Below are positions 1 to 6,104 of a stretch of DNA of 7,822 nt, piece after piece. Position 1 is the first letter of the stretch. Each line of letters begins with the position of its first letter. The notes beneath the pieces were generated by a model. That model had not been told where the DNA came from, made no database searches, and worked only from the letters and a program-made list of their open reading frames with translations. Position numbers and translations under genes: made by a program. The stretch covers positions 1 to 7,822 of the forward strand of contig CAVOBC010000226.1 of assembly GCA_963693635.1 (NCBI GenBank). The letters are read 5' to 3'. Origin of the DNA: CAVOBC01 sp963693635 (GTDB lineage Bacteria; Pseudomonadota; Gammaproteobacteria; Pseudomonadales; Azotimanducaceae).

Positions 1-67
1 CTCACTGATCTGTATATACGTTATAAGTGCTAGCGCAAGGTTTCACTCATGAAGGCCATGAATTGCC

Positions 68-111
68 AATGCGCCCATTGACGAGCCAGTCGTCTGAGTC
101 TTAGGCGCATT
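68..111 (-). repeat. Nested inverted repeats downstream of the TfoX-like gene
   Basis: An outer 8-bp inverted repeat (AATGCGCC at 68-75, GGCGCATT at 104-111) encloses an inner 5-bp hairpin (GACGA at 80-84, TCGTC at 90-94, loop GCCAG). The structure lies about 29 nt past the stop of the minus-strand gene ending at 140, so it could fold in its 3' untranslated RNA. No U-run follows in the minus direction, so it is not a standard intrinsic terminator. No gene is visible in 1-139. Confidence 0.3.
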
Positions 112-139
112 CGCTCCATGGGCGGCGTAGGCCCACGCG

Positions 140-454
140 CTAGAGCGCCCGGAAATACCCAATCGATTCTTCGCGATACGTGATCCAGTAGCCTTGTTCT
201 TTGCCAGGAACAAGACGCGATCTTTCATCGGTTTTGGTTCCGGGGTCATAGGCCAATCCGACTTTCAGGGAAATAAGTTCAGCGGTTCGTTCAGGCGAGA
301 ACTGCACCAACAGATCACCTTTGGAGAACATGATGATCATCTTCTCTTTGCCCTTGACCGCAATCTTGATGCCCTGCGCGCCACGCCCAGTGTTGACAGT
401 CACGCTCCCCGGACCCTGAAAGTGGTGCGCCACCTCAGCATAGACATCAGCCAT
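140..454 (-). CDS. TfoX N-terminal-domain-like small protein
   Basis: This 104-residue protein starts at ATG 454 and ends with TAG. Residues about 38-72 (a basic KGKEK stretch, then MFSKGDLLVQFSPERTAEL, then a YDPG motif) resemble the core of small TfoX/YjhX-type proteins, where a short hairpin 'F.KG.LLV...P.ER...L' precedes 'G..FDPG'. In those proteins the C-terminus usually continues with a short Lys-Glu-Trp motif; here a longer tail holds GYWITY at 88-93. The role of stand-alone TfoX-N proteins is not settled; the domain is named after the competence regulator TfoX/Sxy. There is no signal peptide or membrane segment. A G-rich GGGGTG lies 8 nt before the ATG as a weak ribosome site. It is 143 nt downstream of the oxygenase gene on the same strand, so it may be separately transcribed. 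Family assignment is from pattern memory only. Confidence 0.6.
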   Translation of the reverse strand: MADVYAEVAHHFQGPGSVTVNTGRGAQGIKIAVKGKEKMIIMFSKGDLLVQFSPERTAELISLKVGLAYDPGTKTDERSRLVPGKEQGYWITYREESIGYFRAL

Positions 455-556
455 TGGCTGTTACACCCCATACTACTGACAAGCGGCCGGACCCGAGTCC
501 TGTGTTCGGTGAGCGAGCCAGATTAAAGCGTTTTGTTCTGCGTGCGATTGCCCAAC

Positions 557-574
557 GTACGCGCCAACGCGCAC
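557..574 (-). other. RNA hairpin downstream of the PhyH-like gene
   Basis: Read on the minus strand, GUGCGCG and CGCGUAC pair over 7 bp (one G-U pair) around a UUGG loop, 24 nt beyond the TGA stop of the oxygenase gene. No U-tract follows, so it is at best a 3'-end stabiliser or a factor-dependent termination aid. The rest of 455-597 shows nothing I can name. Confidence 0.3.
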
Positions 575-597
575 AACCGGATCACCTACTCCGACTT

Positions 598-1542
598 TCA
601 ATCCTCGTTAGTCGTGCCCAACCCGGGACGAAGCTCGCCAGTGCGCTCAGGATCTGGCCTCACTGTCGCGGCAGGGCTCTCGACGCGCCCGTAGGAATAC
701 CAGACTTTGAAGCCAAGGCGCGCCTTCATTTTCTGGGACAACGTATCCCACAACGCTGGATCCAGTGCGAGAGTCTGGTTCTCCTGTTGCCGGAACTGTG
801 GGCAGCAGAACGTTCCCAGGACACCCAACCGATCAGAAGTTCCCGTGTTGGCGCCGGTGCCGTGCCACAGCCGACCGTCGAACACCATCAGACTGCCGGC
901 AGGCGCTTGCGCCTGAACGATGTCATAGCGCTCCTGATTCTCTGGGTCAGGATGTGTACCGGACACGTGTGAGCGCGGCACTACTTCAGTTGCGCCGTTC
1001 TCGGCGCTGAATTCGGACAGCATCCACATGGTGTTGGCGACAACGGGCGGTGAGATGCCCAGCGCCTGGTCGTGATTGACGAACGCATCGGTCGGGCTGC
1101 GCGTGATATCGGCAGCACGGGCATGATCGGCCCCGCGTCGCATGGGCGGCGGCATCCACCACTGATCCGTGTGCAATCCCATCCGCACGCCACCGGGTCG
1201 CGCGATGTTGGCGGAGAGCGTAGAAAGGATGAATTGCTCGCCAAGCACGTGACCAACAAGCTCGTCCACCAACGGGTGCGTGATCATGTCGCGAAAGCGG
1301 CGGCCCTTGTTGATGAGGTTCCACATACGCTGATTGGGTCCACCACCGTCTCGTGTCGCAATGCCGAGTTCGATCTCAGCGTCCGCCTGCTCTTCTAAAC
1401 GCCGCTTCGCCGCCGCAAGCTGCGCGGCGTCCAGCGCCTCGAGCACGACGCAGAAGCCGTACTCGTCCAGATCGCGTTTCGCTAGTGAGCGGTCGCGCGT
1501 GGCCTGGGGCACATCTATTTTGCGCTCAAGCTGGCTCGCCAT
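598..1542 (-). CDS. Phytanoyl-CoA dioxygenase (PhyH) family Fe(II)/2-oxoglutarate oxygenase
   Basis: A 314-residue protein of the PhyH family, which are non-haem Fe(II)/2-oxoglutarate oxygenases that hydroxylate (sometimes halogenate or desaturate) small molecules. The facial triad is visible: H124 and D126 in GLHTDQWW and the distal H227 in LWHGTG. R238, eleven residues later in SDRLG, is the expected 2-oxoglutarate-binding arginine. The N-terminus has the usual family lead-in (DEYGFCVVLEALD, 26-38). D126 argues for a hydroxylase rather than a halogenase, which would carry Ala or Gly there. The start is ATG 1542, one base after the stop of the GST-like gene; GGAG at 1550-1553, inside the last codons of that gene, sits 7 nt before it. 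A 15-residue-longer start at 1587 is less likely because it would overlap the neighbour and lacks this site. The tight spacing indicates translational coupling. Substrate unknown. Confidence 0.9.
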   Translation of the reverse strand: MASQLERKIDVPQATRDRSLAKRDLDEYGFCVVLEALDAAQLAAAKRRLEEQADAEIELGIATRDGGGPNQRMWNLINKGRRFRDMITHPLVDELVGHVLGEQFILSTLSANIARPGGVRMGLHTDQWWMPPPMRRGADHARAADITRSPTDAFVNHDQALGISPPVVANTMWMLSEFSAENGATEVVPRSHVSGTHPDPENQERYDIVQAQAPAGSLMVFDGRLWHGTGANTGTSDRLGVLGTFCCPQFRQQENQTLALDPALWDTLSQKMKARLGFKVWYSYGRVESPAATVRPDPERTGELRPGLGTTNED

Positions 1543-1543
1543 A

Positions 1544-2293
1544 TCAAAGCTCCATCGGAATCTTGAAGTACTGTTGCATGATCGCATCCCTGTGCGTCAG
1601 CAGCGTCGGGTCGATCCCGGCACGAACGGCGTCCGGCACGCGCTCGAACATGGGTCGCACCCTGGCAGGCAGCGGGCAGATTTCGGCCGGCGGGATGGCG
1701 ACGAGATTGCAGAACGCGGCCCAATAGAAGTCGACCGCGGTCACCGAGTCGCCAATCAGGCAGTTTTTGCCTGCCTCCTGCTGCGCCTTCAGGCGCTCAG
1801 CGAGCGCGGCCATGAATGCAATGACCCTCACCTCGGCAGCTTCGCCATCGAGATCGTTGTAGCCGTACTTGAGCGCAAACGCGCTGGGCGACTGACCCGG
1901 TGCAGGTCTCGCCATGGTCAGCCGGTAGTTCCAACCGAAACCCATCTCACCGCAGATCTCGTGGGCGAGTCCAATCGCTGTGATCCGGTCGCCGACGTCC
2001 GCTGGCAACAGTGCCCGCTCCGGGGCCAGTCGCTCGAGCAGCAGAAGAATGTCGTTCCAGCGGTTGATCGGGGCTTCGTCGTTCCAGCCGACCACGGGAC
2101 CGCTATTGGTGCCTGACCAGGCGACGAGTTCGGCGTTTTCACGTCCCGGTTCCTGCGGCCCAACCGTAAACGCGAGTCCCTTGTACTCCATCATCGCTTT
2201 CGCCGCCTGCCCCCAGGGACTTGGCCTGTCGCGCACGAGGATCAGGCGCAAGCCTTCTGCCGCGATCGCCTCATCGATACTGACGTACTCCAT
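1544..2293 (-). CDS. Glutathione S-transferase-like protein (thioredoxin-fold N-domain plus helical C-domain)
   Basis: A 249-residue cytosolic protein resembling GST superfamily members. The N-terminal part carries an SPW motif (residues 25-27) and a strand-turn rich in E/P/G; a GPVVGWNDEAPINRW stretch matches the cis-proline and G-site region. The C-terminal part is helical and ends in a typical DSVTAVDFYWAAF N-capping/hydrophobic-staple-like motif near residues 185-197. Many relatives with this 'SPW' start are annotated simply as GST-like, and glutathione chemistry is not proven. The start is placed at ATG 2293 (MEYVSIDEA); a GTG 69 nt upstream would add a non-conserved tail. The ribosome site is weak (AGAG). 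The gene ends 1 nt before the PhyH-like gene, so the pair form an operon. A conjugation, dehalogenation or peroxide-handling role beside a dehalogenase and an oxygenase is an inference. Confidence 0.8.
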   Translation of the reverse strand: MEYVSIDEAIAAEGLRLILVRDRPSPWGQAAKAMMEYKGLAFTVGPQEPGRENAELVAWSGTNSGPVVGWNDEAPINRWNDILLLLERLAPERALLPADVGDRITAIGLAHEICGEMGFGWNYRLTMARPAPGQSPSAFALKYGYNDLDGEAAEVRVIAFMAALAERLKAQQEAGKNCLIGDSVTAVDFYWAAFCNLVAIPPAEICPLPARVRPMFERVPDAVRAGIDPTLLTHRDAIMQQYFKIPMEL

Positions 2294-2322
2294 TTTTGTC
2301 GACTCTAAAAAATGTTGTCTGG

Positions 2323-2328
2323 ATTCTA
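2323..2328 (-). promoter_or_regulatory. Possible -10 box for the GST-like/PhyH operon
   Basis: On the minus strand this reads TAGAAT (five of six to the sigma-70 -10 consensus), 29 nt before the ATG at 2293. The best -35 at 17 bp spacing (ATGTCT) matches only three of six bases, so the call is tentative. It lies between the GST-like start and the toxin remnant. Confidence 0.25.
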
Positions 2329-2386
2329 CGCGCTCAGAGGCGTTCAGACATGGCTTCGGCACAATCCCGTGCGACCTTTACGGAAC

Positions 2387-2568
2387 TGGCGCAAAGCGCA
2401 CAGTCGGATCCTGCGCCTCGAAAGCGACCCTTTTCGGGTATCGGAAAGCCTGACCCACTAACGCATGCGTTGGCCGGATACTGGTCAAGACGCATCGATG
2501 CATCTAACAGGATGGTCTACAAGGTCTCCGGCGACTCCCTAATGATCGCCCAGCTTCGCTATCACTAC
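2387..2568 (+). pseudogene. yoeB: YoeB-type toxin remnant (Txe/YoeB family), N-terminally decayed
   Basis: The only plus-strand coding trace. From 2428 to 2568 the frame reads PFSGIGKPDPLTHALAGYW, then SRRIDASNRMVYKV and DSLMIAQLRYHY, which aligns nearly end to end with the C-terminal half of E. coli YoeB (PFEGKGKPEPL, FWSRRI, RLVYAV, SLLIAACRYHY). YoeB is a ribosome-dependent mRNA endonuclease of the YefM-YoeB toxin-antitoxin system. The catalytic Arg and C-terminal His-Tyr are kept; the usual Glu of KPEP is Asp. Upstream the likely homology moves to another frame (WRKAHSRILRLESDP, 2387-2429), indicating a frameshift, and about the first 20 residues are not recognisable. The stop normally following RYHY is absent (TCA), so the frame runs on antisense into the dehalogenase gene to 2769. 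No YefM antitoxin precedes it. It occupies most of the 304-nt gap between the GST-like and dehalogenase genes. Confidence 0.75.
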
Positions 2569-2597
2569 TCACCCACCTTCTGCCGCTTTCTATTTCC

Positions 2598-3563
2598 CTA
2601 TTTCTCCCGCTTACCGTCCAGGATCAGTTCTACCAGCTTCTTGCCATGGGTATTTTGCGGGAAGTGTCCGGCATCTCCCAACGCATCAAAGCGGGCATTC
2701 ATCTGCCCCGCCCACTTCCTGCCCCAGGCTTCTGTAAAAGTGGTATCCGTGCATCCCCAAATAAAATGACAGCCCCTGGCCCAGTTCAGGAGCGTGCGAA
2801 AGTGCAGGGTTTGCGCGGCTGCATTGCCGTTGTGATAACTGTCGAGCGGTATCGATAGCGGAAATCGGCGCATGCCGTTGTACCCTTCATCCGGCAAGCC
2901 TTTGTAAGGGGCAGAAAAGCCCTGGTACATATCCGCTGCTGCGCCGGTTAGACCCGGATCCCTGCCTTCCATAAACGCTGGCGCAAATTTGTCTGGTGAC
3001 ATCAATCCAGAGTTCATCACTAACAGCAGTCCAAGATCAGGTTCAGGCCGATCAAACCGCCCACCCTTCTGCCAAGCCGCATTCCACTGGGTGATACCTT
3101 GAGAATACTCGTATCCTGGGTGGTGCAACCAGGTATTCAAAATCACCAGGTGATCAAAGCGCTCCGGCATCATGGCCGCTTGTGCCAACCCAGTGGGTCC
3201 ACCCCAGTCCTGGCACACCAGAGTGATTCCGCGTAAATCCAGATCGACAATGAGGGATGTGAGTATTTCGGTGTGCCTGGCAATGGTGTACCAATGAATG
3301 TCTGTCGGTTTGTCCGAGCGCCCGAAGCCCACATGATCAGGCGCTATACAACGAAACCCAGCCTGCACAAGCCCCGGAATCATCTCTCTATATAGAAAGG
3401 ACCACGTGGGCATCCCATGCAGCAGTAGCATGACGGGACCATCCTTCGGCCCCTCGTCCACATAGTGCATCCGCAAGTCTTGCCACTGATGGTAATTCGG
3501 CTCGTACGGGAAACCCGGAAGGTTTGCGAAGTTCTCATCATTCGTTCGCACATAATCTGTCAC
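2598..3563 (-). CDS. Haloalkane dehalogenase, subfamily I (DhlA-like)
   Basis: A 321-residue alpha/beta-hydrolase predicted to cleave carbon-halogen bonds hydrolytically (haloalkane plus water to alcohol and halide). Counting from the GTG start, features are: oxyanion HGMPTW at 49-54; nucleophile-elbow QDWGG with Asp119 as nucleophile and the adjacent Trp120 as halide-binding residue; Asp273 in WGCTDTTF as the likely acid; and His300 in DAGHFPQ. Alignment to Xanthobacter DhlA is strong at the N-terminus (DhlA IRTPDQRFSNL..PFSPNY versus VRTNDENFANL..PYEPNY), which fixes the start: GTG 3563, with GGAG at 3570-3573 six bases before it. A TTG at 3575 is in frame but would destroy that ribosome site. 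A cap domain lies between the elbow and the acid (about residues 145-255). A fluoroacetate or epoxide hydrolase is a less likely alternative because Trp120 and DhlA-type N-terminal features are present. The substrate cannot be deduced. Confidence 0.88.
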   Translation of the reverse strand: MTDYVRTNDENFANLPGFPYEPNYHQWQDLRMHYVDEGPKDGPVMLLLHGMPTWSFLYREMIPGLVQAGFRCIAPDHVGFGRSDKPTDIHWYTIARHTEILTSLIVDLDLRGITLVCQDWGGPTGLAQAAMMPERFDHLVILNTWLHHPGYEYSQGITQWNAAWQKGGRFDRPEPDLGLLLVMNSGLMSPDKFAPAFMEGRDPGLTGAAADMYQGFSAPYKGLPDEGYNGMRRFPLSIPLDSYHNGNAAAQTLHFRTLLNWARGCHFIWGCTDTTFTEAWGRKWAGQMNARFDALGDAGHFPQNTHGKKLVELILDGKREK

Positions 3564-3569
3564 GTTTTT

Positions 3570-3573
3570 CTCC
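3570..3573 (-). promoter_or_regulatory. Ribosome binding site that fixes the dehalogenase GTG start
   Basis: GGAG on the minus strand, followed by AAAAAC and then GTG (3563-3561). Automated calls may choose the in-frame TTG at 3575, which overlaps this site. Spacing and agreement with the DhlA N-terminus both favour GTG. Confidence 0.7.
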
Positions 3574-3582
3574 AAATGACCC

Positions 3583-3607
3583 TTGCAATCAAAGTGATTG
3601 CAATCAA
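3583..3607. promoter_or_regulatory. Operator-like palindrome upstream of the dehalogenase
   Basis: A perfect 9-bp inverted repeat with a 3-bp centre, TTGCAATCA-AAG-TGATTGCAA (3583-3603). The element TTGCAATCAA also recurs in direct orientation at 3598-3607. It lies 20 nt upstream of the GTG start, where a TetR-, MarR- or GntR-type repressor operator would sit. A weak -35 (TTGGAC) with a poor -10 partly overlaps on the distal side. It suggests regulation of the dehalogenase independent of the upstream hydrolase. No regulator gene is in the window. Confidence 0.6.
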
Positions 3608-3692
3608 TTCGACGAACGACTGTCCGTCCAAGTACAACATGTGGTGATCCGCCGATGCGGCCTTTCGACCAGACATTAAGGACCTGCGTCGA

Positions 3693-3711
3693 GGCAAGAC
3701 CACGTCCTGCC
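3693..3711 (-). terminator. Hairpin just past the hydrolase pseudogene stop
   Basis: In minus-strand RNA GGCAGGAC pairs with GUCUUGCC over 8 bp (one G-U) around a GUG loop, starting 8 nt after the TAA at 3719. There is no U-run after it, so it may be a weak or Rho-assisted end or an mRNA 3'-protecting stem. It separates the selenoprotein/hydrolase unit from the dehalogenase, which has its own operator-like site. Confidence 0.35.
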
Positions 3712-3718
3712 GCTCGCC

Positions 3719-4662
3719 TTACGGGCGTCCCATCAGCTCTTCAATGAATCGGGGGTGGTCGATGACGGCACCACCGGCGTGGCCGTAGCCGTCAAAGACC
3801 CGCGTCCTGGCCTGGAAGTGCTTGGCGAGCCACCGCCCGTGTGATGGCGGACAGTCCTCATCGTCGTCGGCGTACCACACGACCACCCGGTCACCCGACA
3901 GCCCGATGTTGCGGCGGTCGAGCCCGGGAAGATCGAGCGCGACGTCGCTCGCCATCATATAGAGCATGGCCTCCAGCGGTATGGTGCTGGCGCTCATGCC
4001 CTTCACCTCCTCCGCGTAGTCGCGGCTCAAGGCCGCATAGCTACTTGCCGCCGCCTTCGACGTGGCAGCGACGATTTCCTTCAATTCTGCCGGGCAGTCG
4101 CGTTCCGGAGTGCTGGCGTCCCTGACGAGGCCCATCATTTCACTTAGCGCGAAGCGCCACCGCTGAACCTCGGGCGTGTTGCGGCGAACCTCCTCAGTCG
4201 TTGGGAATGTCGGCTGGCCATTCGGCAGGTCCAATTCCCTTGAAAGGGGCAGGCCAAAGTACGGGACGCGCAACCCCATCGACGGCACACGGTCCATGCC
4301 GTAATGCTGCGCCACCGACATCGCATGGATCGTGCCGTAGCTGACGCCGCTGACGGAGAAGTCGCCGACGCCCTCGGCTTGTAGAATCGGATCCAGGTCT
4401 GTCGCTGGCCAGTCAGCAACCCTGCGACCCGGATGCAGCGAGCTCCCACCCAGACCGGGCAGCGAGACTTTGATCATCCTGACGTTTAGTGCTTCGTATG
4501 CCTCCGTCCACGAACCGAGCACCTACGTCGTCGCGAAGTACCCCGCAACCAGCGTCCAGGCATTCGGGCGACTGCCGCCCAAGACGGAATACTCGACGAT
4601 GCGCCCATCGCCACTGCGCGCATCCGCTGGTCACGATTTCCGGTATCGATGGAATCAGTCAA
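3719..4662 (-). pseudogene. Alpha/beta hydrolase, disrupted by a frameshift and an in-frame amber codon
   Basis: The downstream 267 codons (from 4522) keep a full alpha/beta-hydrolase triad, numbering that fragment from its GTG: Ser61 in GVSYG, an Asp at about 219 in WYADDDED, and His248 in GYGHAGG. They lack the first strands and the oxyanion loop. Those are still readable upstream in the same frame: DGRIVEYSVLGG, then TLVAGYFATT, then TAG at 4525-4523, then VLGSWTEAYEAL. The natural start seems to be TTG 4662 (or 4665) with GGAG five bases before it, encoding TDSIDTGNRDQRMRAV. That frame leaves the DGRIVEY frame by one base near 4609-4620. So one indel and one nonsense codon break a gene whose 3' part is intact. 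GTG 4522 could in principle initiate a truncated product, but without the oxyanion strand it should be inactive. The gene starts 21 nt after the selenoprotein stop, so it belonged to that operon. Substrate unknown. Confidence 0.75.
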
Positions 4663-4683
4663 CAAAGCTCCAGCGCTCCAGTC

Positions 4684-5949
4684 TTATTCGGATTTCGGCG
4701 CCTCGTGGGGGAAGGCACTGCCGCCCTTGTAATGACCTTCCGGTATAAGGAGACCGCGCACGAGTAACGACATTGGGGTGTTGTGCTCGGTGAGATGCTC
4801 AGCGATCGACAGAAGCGCGTCGCCCAGCGCGGTGCCGCCAAAGATCCAGTCGTTCAACGCGTCGTGATTCGGCGCACCCGGACCCGGCTGCGCCGCTATC
4901 GCTTCGTGATAAAACGTGCGCAAGTCATCGGCCAGATGCCGCACGAGTAGCGGCATGTCGAACTGCCACTCGATTCCTTCGTCTGGGGGCTCAGCGACGT
5001 TGCCGTGTTCGGCGATCGTACCAAGCGCCCGTGCCACCGCTTCAATCTGATCCGGCGCTGCACCTGTCGCGCCAAACAGCGTGCGACCGCGGGCGGCGCG
5101 GGTCTCGGTGGACCAGGGAGCGAGGCGCGTCACTTCTGCCACCAACCGGGCGGTAATCGTCTCGTCTTCTGTAACCGGAAAATTTACCGGACACGCCCAC
5201 TGACCTGGCGCGGCCTCCGTGGGGGCCTCGATCGGGTAGTCCTCAATGGTCGACGCTGTCGCAGTTGCGAGCATGCCAAGTGCGGCGCGCATCACCTGCT
5301 TCTGGAACTCGGGATCATCGGCGCTGCCGAATGGACGGCCAAGCGCAAACGGTACCCAAAGGGCGCGTGGCGGCCGCACCGACTCACTTTGTTCGCGGAT
5401 CAGGCTTATGGACGCGGTAGCGACGCCAGCGCGTTCGATGAAGTTTGCGAGGGCGCCCACGGCGCCCGTACAAATGGGTCAGACAGGCGCCAGCAGCGCG
5501 ACGTCAACGCCGTCTGCTGCCAGCAGTCGCCCAACCTCTTCTCCGGTAGCAGTCAGCGCCTGATGATTCGGCTGCGCGCCCATGAAAGAGTAGTGCCAAT
5601 TTGATACGCCGCCGATCTCGCCATCAGCCGCCATCTCACGCAGGCGGTCGAGGGGGAACCAGATGTTTGGATCCTGTTGAAATGCGCTGCGGTCGAAGTT
5701 GGTGCTGATGTGTGACACCACGACGTCGGCAAAATCGACGTCCCCAGGCAGCAGTCGATAGTCGACCGCGCCGGGCGTGAACGGCGCGTCAGACCGGCGA
5801 TGCAGCCCAGCAGTCGAGATGATCGCAATCGTCGCCTCGCTCAACGGTTTGGGCGTAATCCAGGGGGCTGGATCGACCGGGCGCATGCCCTCAGCCCGGA
5901 CCCGCATGTGGATGGCTTCAGCTTCATGGAGATCAGATAAGCGGACCAT
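4684..5949 (-). CDS. PrdB/GrdB-like selenoprotein with in-frame TGA (selenocysteine)
   Basis: Read through the TGA at 5481-5479, this is a 421-residue protein with selenocysteine 157 in U157-P-I-C160, a redox UxxC motif. Residues 30-155 match the N-terminal part of D-proline reductase PrdB and glycine/betaine reductase GrdB subunits (PWITPKPLSEATIAIISTAG, a Phe-Pro-x-x-Arg-Leu-Arg-Glu segment at 98-105, HYSFMGAQP, and ALLAPV just before Sec). Both sides of the TGA are in the same frame without another stop, and a SECIS-like hairpin follows. In clostridial reductases the Sec selenol attacks the substrate amine; the reaction here is unknown. PrdB ends at about 240 residues, whereas this protein continues with PRALWVPFALGRPFG (about 192-206) and a helical C-terminal region (about 330-421) that I do not recognise. 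The start is ATG 5949 with GAGAG five bases upstream; an upstream extension to 6066 is not conserved-looking. It heads the unit containing the hydrolase pseudogene. Confidence 0.88.
5451..5481 (-). promoter_or_regulatory. Bacterial SECIS element with the recoded UGA codon
   Basis: The UGA is at 5481-5479. On the minus strand GGGCGCC (5467-5461) pairs perfectly with GGCGCCC (5457-5451) around a three-base GUG loop. The loop begins 18 nt after the UGA and its first base is G. This fits the bacterial SECIS consensus as I know it: a short stem-loop just 3' of UGA, apical loop about 16-37 nt away, with a G in the first two loop bases. It would bind SelB charged with Sec-tRNA. A bulged U as in E. 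coli fdhF is not evident. Confidence 0.8.
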
Positions 5950-6104
5950 TAACACTCTCGTTTTTTGACAAATGCAGCGGCCATTTAGTCCCGCGCAGGG
6001 GCGGGGGTCAAGTGTCGGCGCGTTCGTGAAGGGCAATCGCCAAGAGCGAACAAGCGGATCAGTCAAACCCGGAGAACCTCAACCGAGTCAAGCGCAGAAT
6101 AGCG

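Noticed and set aside
454..972. 172-codon plus-strand frame opposite the PhyH-like gene
   Set aside because: It is a shadow of the oxygenase, low-complexity Arg/Ala/Pro-rich, with no ribosome site or recognisable motif.
1334..2116. 260-codon plus-strand frame across the PhyH/GST-like junction
   Set aside because: It lies antisense to two genes with clear family motifs; its length is explained by GC-rich codon bias.
4523..4525. In-frame TAG in the hydrolase read as pyrrolysine
   Set aside because: A separate frameshift also breaks the gene upstream, and nothing suggests Pyl machinery in such an organism. Nonsense mutation is simpler.
5005..5604. 199-codon plus-strand frame opposite the selenoprotein
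   Set aside because: Antisense to the PrdB-like protein and without motifs.
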